Below are positions 26,838 through 36,259 of a stretch of DNA of 64,000 nt, piece after piece; positions within the stretch are counted from its first letter, which is position 1, and each line of letters opens with the position of its first letter. The stretch is from Legionella fallonii LLAP-10 (GTDB lineage Bacteria > Pseudomonadota > Gammaproteobacteria > Legionellales > Legionellaceae): assembly GCF_000953135.1 (NCBI RefSeq), contig NZ_LN614827.1, positions 835,001-899,000 of the forward strand, written 5' to 3'. The notes under the pieces are model-generated. The model was not told the DNA's origin. It saw only the letters and a program-made list of their open reading frames with translations, and did not search any database. The translations under genes were made by a program, and so were the position numbers.

Positions 26838-27986
26838 ATGGCAATGATACGAAAATGTTTTTATAGCGTTTTGGCTTTTGAGGTAATACTTGCTAGTATA
26901 ACAATTGGTGCACAAGATGCAGCGGCACAAACCATATTTGGTCTTGGCATGGCGCAGCAATTTACCCAAAAAGCTAATAGCAATTTTTATATTCAGGCAG
27001 GTAGTTTTACAAACAAATCTAGAGCAATTCAATATCAATATTTTTTACAATCAAAAACCACATACCCCATAAAAATAGTAAAAAATAATAATTTTTATAG
27101 GGTGATTATAGGTCCAATTCATCGATCTTCAGAAGTAAGACGAGTCGGTAGGTTAATGTCTTCTTCAATGAAAACAAAGCCTATTACTATTAGTGCGCGT
27201 CAAAAGCCGGTTTCACAGAAAACAAAACAGAACCATATTGAGCAACAATCCAAGACTTCTGTTGTTACTAGAGTCACTCCAGTTTTAATTCCTGCGCATA
27301 ATACGGCAAACTGGTTTGTTTCAGTGGGGGGAGGGGCACAATTTCCTCAATTTAACTCCAATATGGTCGTTAATAATAATTCAGACTTCCCACCACCTTT
27401 TGACGTAGATATCTATTCAACTAGTAATACGAGCCAAGGAATTATTGGTGTGACAGCGGGGCGTCGTTGGGAACGAGATAGTCAGTGGTTTCCATCTTAT
27501 TCTCTAGGCGTGCTTTATCAGTACTTTTTTGAGACCAATGCTGGTGGTACGGTGATGCAATATTCTCTTCCAGAGTTCACCAACTATACTTACAATTTGA
27601 ATTTATCATCAAATGTTGTAATGGCATCAGCGAAGTTAAATCTTTTTGACTACGCACAAAAGTTGTCTCCTTTCGTTAATGGTGGTATTGGCGGGGCCTT
27701 TAATAAGGCTAGCGGGTACAGCGAAGCGGCTTTACCTGGAGTGACGCCTAGGATAACCCCCGGGTTTACTGACAATACAACTAATCAGTTTGCATACATG
27801 GTTGGGGCTGGTCTTGATTACAAAATTAAACCGCAATTGATTGTTTCAGTTGGATATAACTATGTCAACTTGGGCCATTTCTCTTCGGGTCTGGGTATGC
27901 AGACTTGGTCTGGTCAATCATTGAATTTAGGAACTTATCAGTCCAATGATGTATTTGCTAGCGTCAGTTATCTATTTGAAAAATAG
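26838..27986 (+). CDS. SPOR-domain plus outer-membrane beta-barrel protein
   Basis: The 382-residue protein has a signal peptide (about 1-30, ending DAAAQ). Next is a SPOR domain (about 48-112: SNFYIQAGSFTNKSRAIQYQ, then NNFYRVIIGPI), the fold that binds denuded peptidoglycan glycans. A basic, Gln-rich linker follows (about 113-150). From about 157 to the end is an outer-membrane beta-barrel of the OmpA/porin-like type (NWFVSVGGGAQFPQF, GVTAGRRWERDSQWF, FAYMVGAGLDYKIKPQLIVS) ending in the terminal aromatic strand VSYLFEK. It is followed 21 bases later by the thaumatin-like gene, so they may form an operon. Confidence 0.75.
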   Translation: MAMIRKCFYSVLAFEVILASITIGAQDAAAQTIFGLGMAQQFTQKANSNFYIQAGSFTNKSRAIQYQYFLQSKTTYPIKIVKNNNFYRVIIGPIHRSSEVRRVGRLMSSSMKTKPITISARQKPVSQKTKQNHIEQQSKTSVVTRVTPVLIPAHNTANWFVSVGGGAQFPQFNSNMVVNNNSDFPPPFDVDIYSTSNTSQGIIGVTAGRRWERDSQWFPSYSLGVLYQYFFETNAGGTVMQYSLPEFTNYTYNLNLSSNVVMASAKLNLFDYAQKLSPFVNGGIGGAFNKASGYSEAALPGVTPRITPGFTDNTTNQFAYMVGAGLDYKIKPQLIVSVGYNYVNLGHFSSGLGMQTWSGQSLNLGTYQSNDVFASVSYLFEK

Positions 27987-28007
27987 CCATTAAAGGATTA
28001 ATGTATA

Positions 28008-30353
28008 ATGACTAATATAAAATCGTGTTCTTTTCTTGCTCTATTTTTGTTGTCTTCACAAGCTATTTCAGGAGCCAATCCAATTTCTTGGCAGTTGAAC
28101 CAAAATTTTGGTGATGCCGTACCTGTTGGCCGTACATCAAGCATTACATATACCCTGACGAATCAATTACCTTTCCCCTTAGTGAAGCCTCTTCTTATCA
28201 AGAAAAATGCCAGTCCTCAGAGCGAGTTCAGCTATGTCGATAATTGCTCAGGAGTTCGCCTGCAATCGAAAAAAAGCTGTACTGTGCAAGTTAATCTTAA
28301 TCCGCTAGTTAATGGGACTAAATCGATGCAATTAACGATTGCAGGATACGATAATAATCAAGTCCCTTTACCTCAAATAACAACAGAGGCTACAGGACAA
28401 ATTCAGTCAGGGGTTCAGGGGAGAACAACTCAATCCTTACCTAGCACTTTACAGGCAGGCGTGAGTGCAAGCTATAGCTTTGTATTCACGAATGAGGGCA
28501 AGACAACAGCGAGCAATTTATCAGTTTCCGTATCCCAAACTGTTGGAACAGCGAATATTACCTACAATAATTGTACTAACTCTTTAAATAGTGGCAGTTC
28601 ATGTACTGTCAGTGGGGTATATATTTCAAATTCTACCTCTCCTAGTGTGCAAAATGTATCCGCACAATTGACCTTTAGTGGAGCATCTGGAAGTCCTGCT
28701 ACAGCATCTACGAGTACCATAATAACTGCGCCTCCTGGTGATATAGTGGGATCTTTAGTCAGTCCTAATTATCTTCCTCCGCTGATAGTGCAAGGGACTA
28801 CTCATAACGTACAGTTTTTATTCACCAACGTCACTTCAGGATCTATTAATCTAGGTTCAAACAGTGTGACCTGTACGGACAGTAATGGTCATGATTGCTC
28901 AGCACAAATATCTTTCATTGCTAGCAATAATAGCTGTAATATTCCCTCCCTTCCGACCACCGGGGCATGTCAAATATCCGGGACATTTACAGCACCAGCA
29001 GCAACGACTCCTGCAATGACTTATAATATTCAAGCTCAGTTAAGTTTTACCGGTACAGGAACTCCCGCAACAGTGGTTACTTCCGGTTCTGTCGTGGCTT
29101 CGCTTCCAACGACGCGTACTGTTACTTTGATAAACCAATGTAATTTTCCAGTATGGTTCTCTTTGAATGGTTCCTCTGTGAGTAATCAGACGTGTGCTGC
29201 AGGTTGTCCTTCTGGAACCAGCTGTAATGCAAGTACTGGCGAGTGCTACTGGAATAATTACGGCCCCAATTCAGGAACTTACCAATTAGCATCGGGTGGT
29301 GGAACAACAACTGTTACCATTCCTACTCCATCTTTTAGCTCGAACGGGATTCAATGGAGTGGCAACATTTCTGCCAGTACCTTGTGTAATCCAAGTTCTC
29401 CAAGTGGTGCATGTGGGCAAGCCAGTTGTGGAAATAGTAATGGAAGTACCGCTTGCTCCCCTGGAATTGGCTTTACTCAACCGGCTACGCAGGCTGAGAT
29501 TACCATGAATTTAAATACCGATGACAGCTATGATGTTGAGGTAATTAATGGGTTCCATATCCCCATTTCCATGGCACCTATGTATTATTCTGGTATACCT
29601 GCGACAGCAAATAATTACACCTGTGGTATTCCAGGAGGGTACAATGGCGGAGTTACCACTAATGGGTTTGGTTCATGTAATTGGGACAATGCTATACCTC
29701 CATCAACAAAAAATGGTTATTATTGGGTAACTGGTGGTGGCAGTAGTTGTAATATTAATACGACAACTACTCAGTGTCCTGCTGGACAACTCTGTGGTTT
29801 AAACAGTAGTTTTAACCAAACTTGCGGTAATTTCCTAGGATACTGGTCAGCAGATCAAGTCTGCTCTCAAAGTAATCTTTCTTCTACCGTAAGCAATTAT
29901 TTCCTATGCAAGCAGGCCTTACCTGGGAATTTTCCAACAGGAGCAACTCTCTATAGCTTAATGGCATGTTCTGTCCCCACAGGAAGCACCAATCCAACCT
30001 ATAACTCATGTTATTTATCATATCCTAATTATACTGCTGAGCAGATTCAAACCTGTTGCGGTTGTGTTGATTGGTGGAATAGTTCCGAAACTGGTGGTGT
30101 GGCCATAGGGGCCAATTCAACGGCAGCGAGTTGTATGTCTCAAACTGATCCTCAATGGAATCAATACGTACAACCTATGATTCAATGGATGAAAGCGACC
30201 TGTCCTTCAGCGTACACCTATCCTTTTGATGATAAAACAAGTGGTTTTAGTTGTACTAATAATCTTCCAAGTCAACCGAACTCCACTGGATATCTCATTA
30301 CTTTTTGTGAGGGAAATTCAGGATTACCTGCAGGGATAACGGAGGGGCGTTAG
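28008..30353 (+). CDS. Secreted thaumatin-like protein with N-terminal Ig-like repeats
   Basis: The 781-residue protein has a signal peptide (about 1-22, ending AISG-A). Residues about 23-370 form three beta-sandwich-like repeats, each ending with a Cys pair pattern (NCSGVRLQSKKSCTVQV, NCTNSLNSGSSCTVSG, CNIPSLPTTGACQISG). Residues about 371-781 are thaumatin-like: VTLINQCNFPVWFSLNG at the start, DDSYDVEVINGFHIPISMAP in the middle, and CPSAYTYPFDDKTSGFSC near 732, the hallmark of the family. Thaumatin-like proteins are mostly plant or fungal; some bind or cut beta-1,3-glucan. Rich in Cys and with a Sec signal, it is a candidate type II secretion substrate. The ribosome-binding site is AAAGGA. 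Confidence 0.8.
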   Translation: MTNIKSCSFLALFLLSSQAISGANPISWQLNQNFGDAVPVGRTSSITYTLTNQLPFPLVKPLLIKKNASPQSEFSYVDNCSGVRLQSKKSCTVQVNLNPLVNGTKSMQLTIAGYDNNQVPLPQITTEATGQIQSGVQGRTTQSLPSTLQAGVSASYSFVFTNEGKTTASNLSVSVSQTVGTANITYNNCTNSLNSGSSCTVSGVYISNSTSPSVQNVSAQLTFSGASGSPATASTSTIITAPPGDIVGSLVSPNYLPPLIVQGTTHNVQFLFTNVTSGSINLGSNSVTCTDSNGHDCSAQISFIASNNSCNIPSLPTTGACQISGTFTAPAATTPAMTYNIQAQLSFTGTGTPATVVTSGSVVASLPTTRTVTLINQCNFPVWFSLNGSSVSNQTCAAGCPSGTSCNASTGECYWNNYGPNSGTYQLASGGGTTTVTIPTPSFSSNGIQWSGNISASTLCNPSSPSGACGQASCGNSNGSTACSPGIGFTQPATQAEITMNLNTDDSYDVEVINGFHIPISMAPMYYSGIPATANNYTCGIPGGYNGGVTTNGFGSCNWDNAIPPSTKNGYYWVTGGGSSCNINTTTTQCPAGQLCGLNSSFNQTCGNFLGYWSADQVCSQSNLSSTVSNYFLCKQALPGNFPTGATLYSLMACSVPTGSTNPTYNSCYLSYPNYTAEQIQTCCGCVDWWNSSETGGVAIGANSTAASCMSQTDPQWNQYVQPMIQWMKATCPSAYTYPFDDKTSGFSCTNNLPSQPNSTGYLITFCEGNSGLPAGITEGR

Positions 30354-30412
30354 ATCGAGGAGAAATTATAAATGTAGCCTCGATCGGCGCAGCGTAATCC
30401 TCGTACATCCTT

Positions 30413-30507
30413 CACCACAGCGAGTTTGGCAAGAGAGACGGATCACCGGCGAAAGCCGGTATCTATAATGCTTTTCAACATTTTATGGATGCCGACTTTC
30501 GTCGGCA
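30413..30507. repeat. Intergenic palindromic repeat cluster
   Basis: The cluster begins with CACCACAGCGAGTTTGG (30413-30429), which recurs exactly at 49416-49432. Two tight hairpins follow: ACCGGC-GAAA-GCCGGT (30445-30460) and TGCCGAC-TTTC-GTCGGCA (30490-30507). The sequence is of the type found dispersed between genes in many gammaproteobacteria. It lies in the 767-base gap after the thaumatin-like gene, which also holds the weak frame 30610-30882 and the upstream region of the protease gene. Confidence 0.5.
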
Positions 30508-30609
30508 ATTCGAATAAGGCGGGAAATTTCATTGTCGATATGGTGTTCGTGAGTGAGCATCTGCTATGTTTAATAATAGTTGTTTTAGAACGGGTGCCGG
30601 CGCGGTATC

Positions 30610-30882
30610 GTGGATCATGTGGTACCTCGAGGTCAAGGCAGAGCTTTTTTGGAGCAATTAATTCATAAGCATCAACGTTCATTCCATGGCCTGCATGCGA
30701 TCAGAGAAATAGAAAACATTAATAGCAATTATAATTACGACGATTTGTTGGTCGCTGTTAATATTTGGGGCAATAAAGCACTGGCAATTGATCCTATAAG
30801 TCTTGGGCTAATAAGGAAATTAGTGCGCGCCCAATCTACCAAATATGCAAATAACGACAAGTATGCTGAAGATAGTGTATAG
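30610..30882 (+). pseudogene. Possible gene remnant, up to 90 aa
   Basis: A plus-strand frame encodes up to 90 residues from ATG 30610. Only the part from about residue 19 on (HKHQRSFHGL, NYDDLLVAVNIWGNKALAID, LIRKLVRAQSTKYANND) reads like a folded helical protein, while the first 15 residues overlap palindromic repeat DNA. No ribosome-binding site is evident. It may be the C-terminal remainder of a truncated gene. I do not recognise the family. Confidence 0.3.
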
Positions 30883-31120
30883 GTGTGTTTGGCAAGTTAT
30901 ACCTCAATAGAGATTGTTGTTTGAAGATTGAACCAAATTTTCTTCGATAAAGCTAAATGAAATTAAAATTACCTATTATCCCGATCTCTATGATTATATC
31001 CTGATTTTTTAATATCCCATTCTCTAACGAATACATGATCTTAAAAAGCATTCATTTTGAATAAACTATAATTTAATTGTCTATAATTTAGTCATAATGT
31101 TAATGCATTGGAGATTCTTT

Positions 31121-34100
31121 ATGCCAACACCTCTTTTCCCTCCTGATAATCAGCTCGTACAAATAGAACAAGGAAGGGTGGGTAACTGCTATCTATTAGC
31201 AGGTCTAGATTGCGTTCTTAATAAAATGCAAGGAGGAAGAGCCCTAGCGAAACAGCGTTTTGTTGAATATCCCGATGGCTCCGTGCGTGTACAAATCCCT
31301 CGTAACCCACATTCTCCTCATCTTAATCCTGCTGTAATTGGTTCAAAATATGTTTTGGATCAAAGTGATCCCAATTTTGATTACTGGCATATTCCCAAAT
31401 CAGAAATAGATCGCATGGATGCTCCGGGTAATGGAGCAAAAAGTAATTGCCTTGCGGTAAAAATTATGGAACGTCTTAGTTCATATTACTATGTTAAGCC
31501 CCCCAAAATTGCGGGAATTGGGGAAAGCCTAATAGCCCATAATCATCAAGGGCATGGTGAGCGCTATATGGGAACGGCAACCGATTTCGTCGCCAATTTA
31601 ATGGGTGTTCATGTAGATCAACTATTTGGACGACTATACGATAGACAAATGAATTTCGATGATAAAGTGAACAAGTTAATTCGTTTAAGAGAAATGAATC
31701 CTTATGCTCCTGTTTATTTAGAATTGAATTGGGGGCAGCCTGATGCTTTTGGCAAAATACATGGTCGTCATGCCGTACGAGTTGAAAAAATAGTACCAGA
31801 TGGACGAGGAAGCTATAATGTGCATGTAGTTAATCCGTGGAATAATACCCGATTAGAAACCCAAGTATTCAATATCGCCGATTTAAAAGTTAGAGATGCA
31901 TGGTTTAGCCATTATAGTCCAAGCAGTCAACATTCCGCATTAACTGAAACTCTATTGGCTTGTAGTAGTACTCAAATAGGAAAGCATGTTTATGCTAATC
32001 CTGATTTAATGAAAACATTGCTAACTTTTCAAGATAAAGCACCGCACTTAGCCAATAATCCGAAAATAATCGAATTACTTGTTAATACTCATAAAAATAA
32101 TCCCAAACTACTACCTGTTATAGATAAATTGCTTAGTGATCCAACTCAGGCTGCACGTTTAGCGACTAACATACAATATAGCAACCAGCGAGAAGATCTC
32201 TTAGTGCGCGGTATTGTCAATCAACTCGTCTATCATCCTGATCAAAGTTTGCTTAGTTCTTTACCCATAAGATTAACTGGTCCTATTCTTCGAGATATGG
32301 CCGTGGATGCAAAATATCGAAAAGACCTTCCATTGGAACAGTATTTTTCTTCTCATCATTTCGTTAGACGAATATTGGATGGTGCTATTGAGCAAAAAGC
32401 ATCATCAGATCCAATGATGGGGGGAGATAAGGCTTTAGCACGAACTTCTATAGAGCATGAATTAGTTAATTACTATTTATCAGGCAACAAAAATTATGTT
32501 ACTGAGCCTAATCTCAGAGCCTTTATTGATGCGGGTGTTATTGATATTAGGACTTTACCACAAGTTTTATCTCAGCCAACTATGCTTTCTAAATCACTTC
32601 ATTATTTTTTAAATACGAGGGATCCAATCCCCGTTGGGTTGACTGATTTTTTTAGTAAAGTAACTCCAACACAAATAGATGCAGGTTTTGCTAATGATTT
32701 TTTTACAAAAGCTCGTTGTTCTGATGTGAAGCGGCTGTGTGAAGACTTATATAAATTAAGTGCCACTAATCCTGCTTTAGCCAAGCATTTATTGACTGTA
32801 GGACGTCAAAAAGTAGATGGATTTTATCCGGGAGCATTTGAACGATTTGCCCAAAATGCAAGTGCAGTCAGTTCGCCAGATTTATCAAATTGGCTGGATG
32901 TGGATGGTAATAAGCAAGCAAAAATTGATGCGCAAATATTAATTTCTAATAATGTGAGGCAAATTAATTCGATACCAGTGGTTTACCCTGATCCAACGAA
33001 TGTTGATGCGATTAATCAGCATTCCAAAAGACTACGCACTCTGCTTGAGGACTTAGCAAAAAATCCTGAATTAGAAAGGGCTAAAAGAGTACTGGGAATG
33101 CCCACTAATCCTCCAGAAATCCAGCAGGCATTGGATGCTAAAATGAGGGAAGTATCAACAATAGAACTACGGCATTTACAACAAATTAAACAGCAGTCGG
33201 CACAAAAAATTATTGACAATCATGTGCAAAAAATAAAGGATTTTCCAGTCAATCTAGGTGGATTAAACACTCAGCAGCTTGAACAGCGCGCTGTTGATTT
33301 ACGCTCCATATTAAATGAGGATTCCTACATACTTGCTAAGAAAGCGTTAGGTCTGAAAAGTGATCCTCCTGAAATTACGGGCGTTTTTGTTGCTAAAGCT
33401 CAAATAATAGATGCTGCTATAGAGGAGCATTTAAAACACGATAAAGTTCAAGTTAAAGACACAATACTAGGGGAGGTTAATATACTTATCGGTCGAGTCA
33501 AAGGGAAAGGGGCGGATGCAATTGCTAGAGTTATTGAGCAAGTTAAAGAGGAATATAATAATGATCCCTATCACGATGGATTATTGAGTGCCAAAGAAAA
33601 GGAAGAACTATTTCGAGATATAGCCAATATCGGTGCTAGAATGGGCGCTTTACCCCAAGCTAAACTTGAACAGCTTAAACAAATCGATCTTCAGCGGCTT
33701 AAAGCTCCCGATCAACTAACTCCTGACGTGAGACAGCTAGTAAAGGATCTTCTTAGGGCTCCAATTCTGATTGTAACTCCAATTCCAATTATAACCCCAA
33801 TTCCAATTCCTGTTACACAAGATAAAATAGCAAAGTGTAAAAGAGAGATTGAGGCAATAACTGTAAGTTATCCGGATCATTCAATCAGTGGAGTAAGGGA
33901 ACATAGAAATGCTCTTCTGAGGGAAATAAAAAATATAAGAGAAAAGCCTGAGTATGCTGATGTAAGTAATCAAGATGCTGTTTTATGGGCACAAAAAGCA
34001 AAAGTAGATAAGATTAAGGCTGAATCAGATGCACTTCTAATCGCCGCATATGAAAAGCAGTTCAATGATTTTCCTATAAAATTTAAGGAAACAACACTTT

Positions 34101-34699
34101 CAGGAGCAGGGACGGAAGCAAGAGCGATGCATCAAGAATTGCGCATTGCCTATAAGCAGGCAAGAAGAGATTTAGGTTGTATAGATAATTTAAGTATATC
34201 TAAAACTCTACCTACAGTAATAGAGAATGCCTTTAAAGCAGCTGGAGAGCGAATAGATAAAGCAGTACATGACTATAAAAATGATTTAAGTCAAAAAGGA
34301 CATAAACATCATAACTTTAAAGCAAAATTAGTACACGTCAAGAATGGACTTGAAATTTTTGATCATCATTTAGAAGAAATAGAAAAAATGGTAGATCGCT
34401 TGAAAGCATCTCCGTCCAAGCAACATAAATATGGTCATGCAGAAGAGCTTCGTAACTCTTTAGTCGAGGCAAGAAATACTTTCTTAACTAAAAATAAAGA
34501 TATGAACGAGTTCTGCGAGAAATGCACCAATGCAATAGCCAAGGCTAAGCCGCATCTAGAACAACATGAGGCGTCCAATACTGGTATTAAGGCGCTTGAT
34601 GCCATCATCGATTTCTTTAAAGCAAAACTTACGAAGACAAAATCAGCAGAAGTGGTGGAGGAAGTATCTTATGAGGTTGGACGTCTAAGTGGGGGATAA
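31121..34699 (+). CDS. Calpain-like cysteine protease with C-terminal helical repeats, putative Dot/Icm effector
   Basis: The 1192-residue protein starts at ATG 31121 (GGAG 7 bases upstream). The N-terminal domain (about 1-260) carries a papain-fold triad in calpain (C2) spacing: Cys23 in GRVGNCYLLAGLDC (calpain GDCWLLA), His217 in HGRHAVRVEKI, Asn238 in VVNPWNNTRLE (calpain NPWG). There is no signal peptide. Residues about 260-600 are helical. From about 600 on come at least two, probably four, degenerate 75-residue repeats (about 605-683, 697-770, 901-973, 973-1056), with a FP or YP dipeptide and an LGxxxxPPEI turn. A Pro/Ile stretch (TPIPIITPIPIPV) separates pairs. The tail EVVEEVSYE is Glu-rich, as in Dot/Icm signals. 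It is clearly eukaryote-like; that it is translocated is inference. Confidence 0.75.
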   Translation: MPTPLFPPDNQLVQIEQGRVGNCYLLAGLDCVLNKMQGGRALAKQRFVEYPDGSVRVQIPRNPHSPHLNPAVIGSKYVLDQSDPNFDYWHIPKSEIDRMDAPGNGAKSNCLAVKIMERLSSYYYVKPPKIAGIGESLIAHNHQGHGERYMGTATDFVANLMGVHVDQLFGRLYDRQMNFDDKVNKLIRLREMNPYAPVYLELNWGQPDAFGKIHGRHAVRVEKIVPDGRGSYNVHVVNPWNNTRLETQVFNIADLKVRDAWFSHYSPSSQHSALTETLLACSSTQIGKHVYANPDLMKTLLTFQDKAPHLANNPKIIELLVNTHKNNPKLLPVIDKLLSDPTQAARLATNIQYSNQREDLLVRGIVNQLVYHPDQSLLSSLPIRLTGPILRDMAVDAKYRKDLPLEQYFSSHHFVRRILDGAIEQKASSDPMMGGDKALARTSIEHELVNYYLSGNKNYVTEPNLRAFIDAGVIDIRTLPQVLSQPTMLSKSLHYFLNTRDPIPVGLTDFFSKVTPTQIDAGFANDFFTKARCSDVKRLCEDLYKLSATNPALAKHLLTVGRQKVDGFYPGAFERFAQNASAVSSPDLSNWLDVDGNKQAKIDAQILISNNVRQINSIPVVYPDPTNVDAINQHSKRLRTLLEDLAKNPELERAKRVLGMPTNPPEIQQALDAKMREVSTIELRHLQQIKQQSAQKIIDNHVQKIKDFPVNLGGLNTQQLEQRAVDLRSILNEDSYILAKKALGLKSDPPEITGVFVAKAQIIDAAIEEHLKHDKVQVKDTILGEVNILIGRVKGKGADAIARVIEQVKEEYNNDPYHDGLLSAKEKEELFRDIANIGARMGALPQAKLEQLKQIDLQRLKAPDQLTPDVRQLVKDLLRAPILIVTPIPIITPIPIPVTQDKIAKCKREIEAITVSYPDHSISGVREHRNALLREIKNIREKPEYADVSNQDAVLWAQKAKVDKIKAESDALLIAAYEKQFNDFPIKFKETTLSGAGTEARAMHQELRIAYKQARRDLGCIDNLSISKTLPTVIENAFKAAGERIDKAVHDYKNDLSQKGHKHHNFKAKLVHVKNGLEIFDHHLEEIEKMVDRLKASPSKQHKYGHAEELRNSLVEARNTFLTKNKDMNEFCEKCTNAIAKAKPHLEQHEASNTGIKALDAIIDFFKAKLTKTKSAEVVEEVSYEVGRLSGG

Positions 34700-34735
34700 G
34701 CAAAAGCCAATTAAGTTGACTCAAAAGGAGTTATT

Positions 34736-35359
34736 ATGAAAACTATCAGTAAGGAAGAGCTGTCTAATATTACTCCGGATCATGCAATAGATTTGCTTAT
34801 AAAGGGAAATCAGCGGTTTATACAAAATTTGCGATTTAATCGCAACCTATTACAACAAGTGAATGAAACTGCTGATAATCAATATCCCTTTGCCGCTATT
34901 TTAAGTTGTATTGATTCTAGAACTCCTGCCGAATTAATATTTGATCAGGGACTGGGCGATGTTTTTAGTATTCGTATTGCTGGTAATATTGTAAATAGTG
35001 ACATTATCGGTAGTTTAGAGTTTGCCTGTAAAATTGCTGGTTCTAAATTAATAGTGGTTCTTGGGCATACGAATTGTGGGGCCATAAAAGGAGCTTGTGA
35101 TAAGGAGCAGTTAGGGCATTTAACACAGTTGCTGCGTAAAATTGAACCAGCAATTGAACAGGAAACTTCTTTTAAAAAAGATAGAAATGGGAAAAACTTA
35201 CCCTATGTGAATGAAGTTGCTAAAATTAATGTTACGGAAAGTATACAGATGATTTTGAATGAAAGCAGTATTATAAGAGATCTCATTGCTCAAAACAGTA
35301 TTAAAATCATCGGTGGCTTATACGATGTTGTTTCTGGGGAAGTTTCCTTTTTTTATTGA
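34736..35359 (+). CDS. Beta-class carbonic anhydrase
   Basis: The enzyme interconverts CO2 and bicarbonate with zinc. It is 207 residues long. The zinc site is complete: Cys58 and the Asp60/Arg62 dyad in CIDSRTPAELIFDQGLGD, then His111 and Cys114 in GHTNCGAIKGACD. The segment SIRIAGNIVNSDIIGSLEFA is typical of bacterial beta-CAs. There is no signal peptide, so it is cytosolic. The ribosome-binding site is AAAAGGAG. It follows the protease gene by 36 bases and could be co-transcribed with it. Confidence 0.9.
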   Translation: MKTISKEELSNITPDHAIDLLIKGNQRFIQNLRFNRNLLQQVNETADNQYPFAAILSCIDSRTPAELIFDQGLGDVFSIRIAGNIVNSDIIGSLEFACKIAGSKLIVVLGHTNCGAIKGACDKEQLGHLTQLLRKIEPAIEQETSFKKDRNGKNLPYVNEVAKINVTESIQMILNESSIIRDLIAQNSIKIIGGLYDVVSGEVSFFY

Positions 35360-35558
35360 TGAATGTTTGAGGCTGATCGGCTCGAGTAATTGTCGAGAAT
35401 CCTTTAACCCATGCGCTGCCTTAAGCTTTTGTGCCCATAATCAGGGATTTCAGTACACTGAGCTAAGGCATTCCCGTATTATGCTGCGCTAATACGGACT
35501 ACGATTTTTCCTTCCTTTTCTTAAGGGAGTGCCATTAGGCTAATAGTTAGTAGAATCA

Positions 35559-36149
35559 TTACTTCAAGGAGAGTGATTCCCCTAGGGTATTTGATGGCTG
35601 TGTCTCTATAGCCATGCTTCTGGACCAATAAAAAAATTGTTGCTTTGTTTCTTTAAAATTTATTGCATTAGCAAAATTAGTGCACATTTGCTCTATCACT
35701 GCGTTCTTTTTAGATTCCTCTAAATTTTTAAGCAGATAAGAGAAGTCCTTCTCAAAATCAATAAAGGCTGCGGTTTGGCTGCGGCCATCACGCTGAGCAT
35801 CTAAATAAGATTGCTGCATAAATGTTGTTTCGTGTTCCACTTGTCGTAATATAGTCGTTGCTTGAGTTGTATCCTTCGCACTCACTGCTTTATCATAAGC
35901 ATCAATCAAGCTATAAACGAAAGCAAAAGATACTTTCATGGATATTTCTATAAACACACCAATAGCATTACTGAGTTGTTTTTCATAAATTTCTACAAAA
36001 ATAGGGTCTTCGGCATGATTTATAAGCTCTTGTAACTTTTCTGCGGCTGAAGCTAATACGTCCTTAGCGTTTTTAATATTTGAAGCGTCTAAGGAAATTT
36101 TTATGTCAGTAAAATCTTTATATAGATCTTTAATTAATTTATCGAACAT
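35559..36149 (-). CDS. Hypothetical helical protein, 196 aa
   Basis: I do not recognise this protein. It starts at ATG 36149; a TTG at 36158 would add three residues. The whole sequence is helical with regular hydrophobic spacing and no signal peptide (LIKDLYKDFTDIKISLDASN, VFIEISMKVSFAFVYSLIDA, LKNLEESKKNAVIEQMCTNF). The C-terminal 20 residues are polar with Ser, Thr and two Glu, which would be compatible with, but do not prove, a Dot/Icm substrate. It lies between the carbonic anhydrase gene and the thr scar. Confidence 0.5.
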   Translation of the reverse strand: MFDKLIKDLYKDFTDIKISLDASNIKNAKDVLASAAEKLQELINHAEDPIFVEIYEKQLSNAIGVFIEISMKVSFAFVYSLIDAYDKAVSAKDTTQATTILRQVEHETTFMQQSYLDAQRDGRSQTAAFIDFEKDFSYLLKNLEESKKNAVIEQMCTNFANAINFKETKQQFFYWSRSMAIETQPSNTLGESLSLK

Positions 36150-36259
36150 TATTTTCAACTATTAATAAAAAAGGGCATTAATATATCACTCTATTAATTA
36201 AACACACAAGATTGTATGAGTAGTAGATTTCATTAGCAATCACGAAAATAATGCACGTT

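Noticed and set aside
30426..30682. Two opposite 80-aa frames in the gap after the thaumatin-like gene
   Set aside because: Both are translations of palindromic repeat DNA (GCCGGT and GTCGGC hairpins) and have no protein character.
30990..31110. PmrA-type effector promoter box (repeated TTAATATT) upstream of the protease gene
   Set aside because: Only one partial TTAATAT is present, not the tandem pair; AT-rich sequence makes a chance match likely.
34736..35359. Carbonic anhydrase as a SulP-linked or secreted type
   Set aside because: No signal peptide and no SulP transporter adjacent; it is a plain cytosolic beta-class enzyme.
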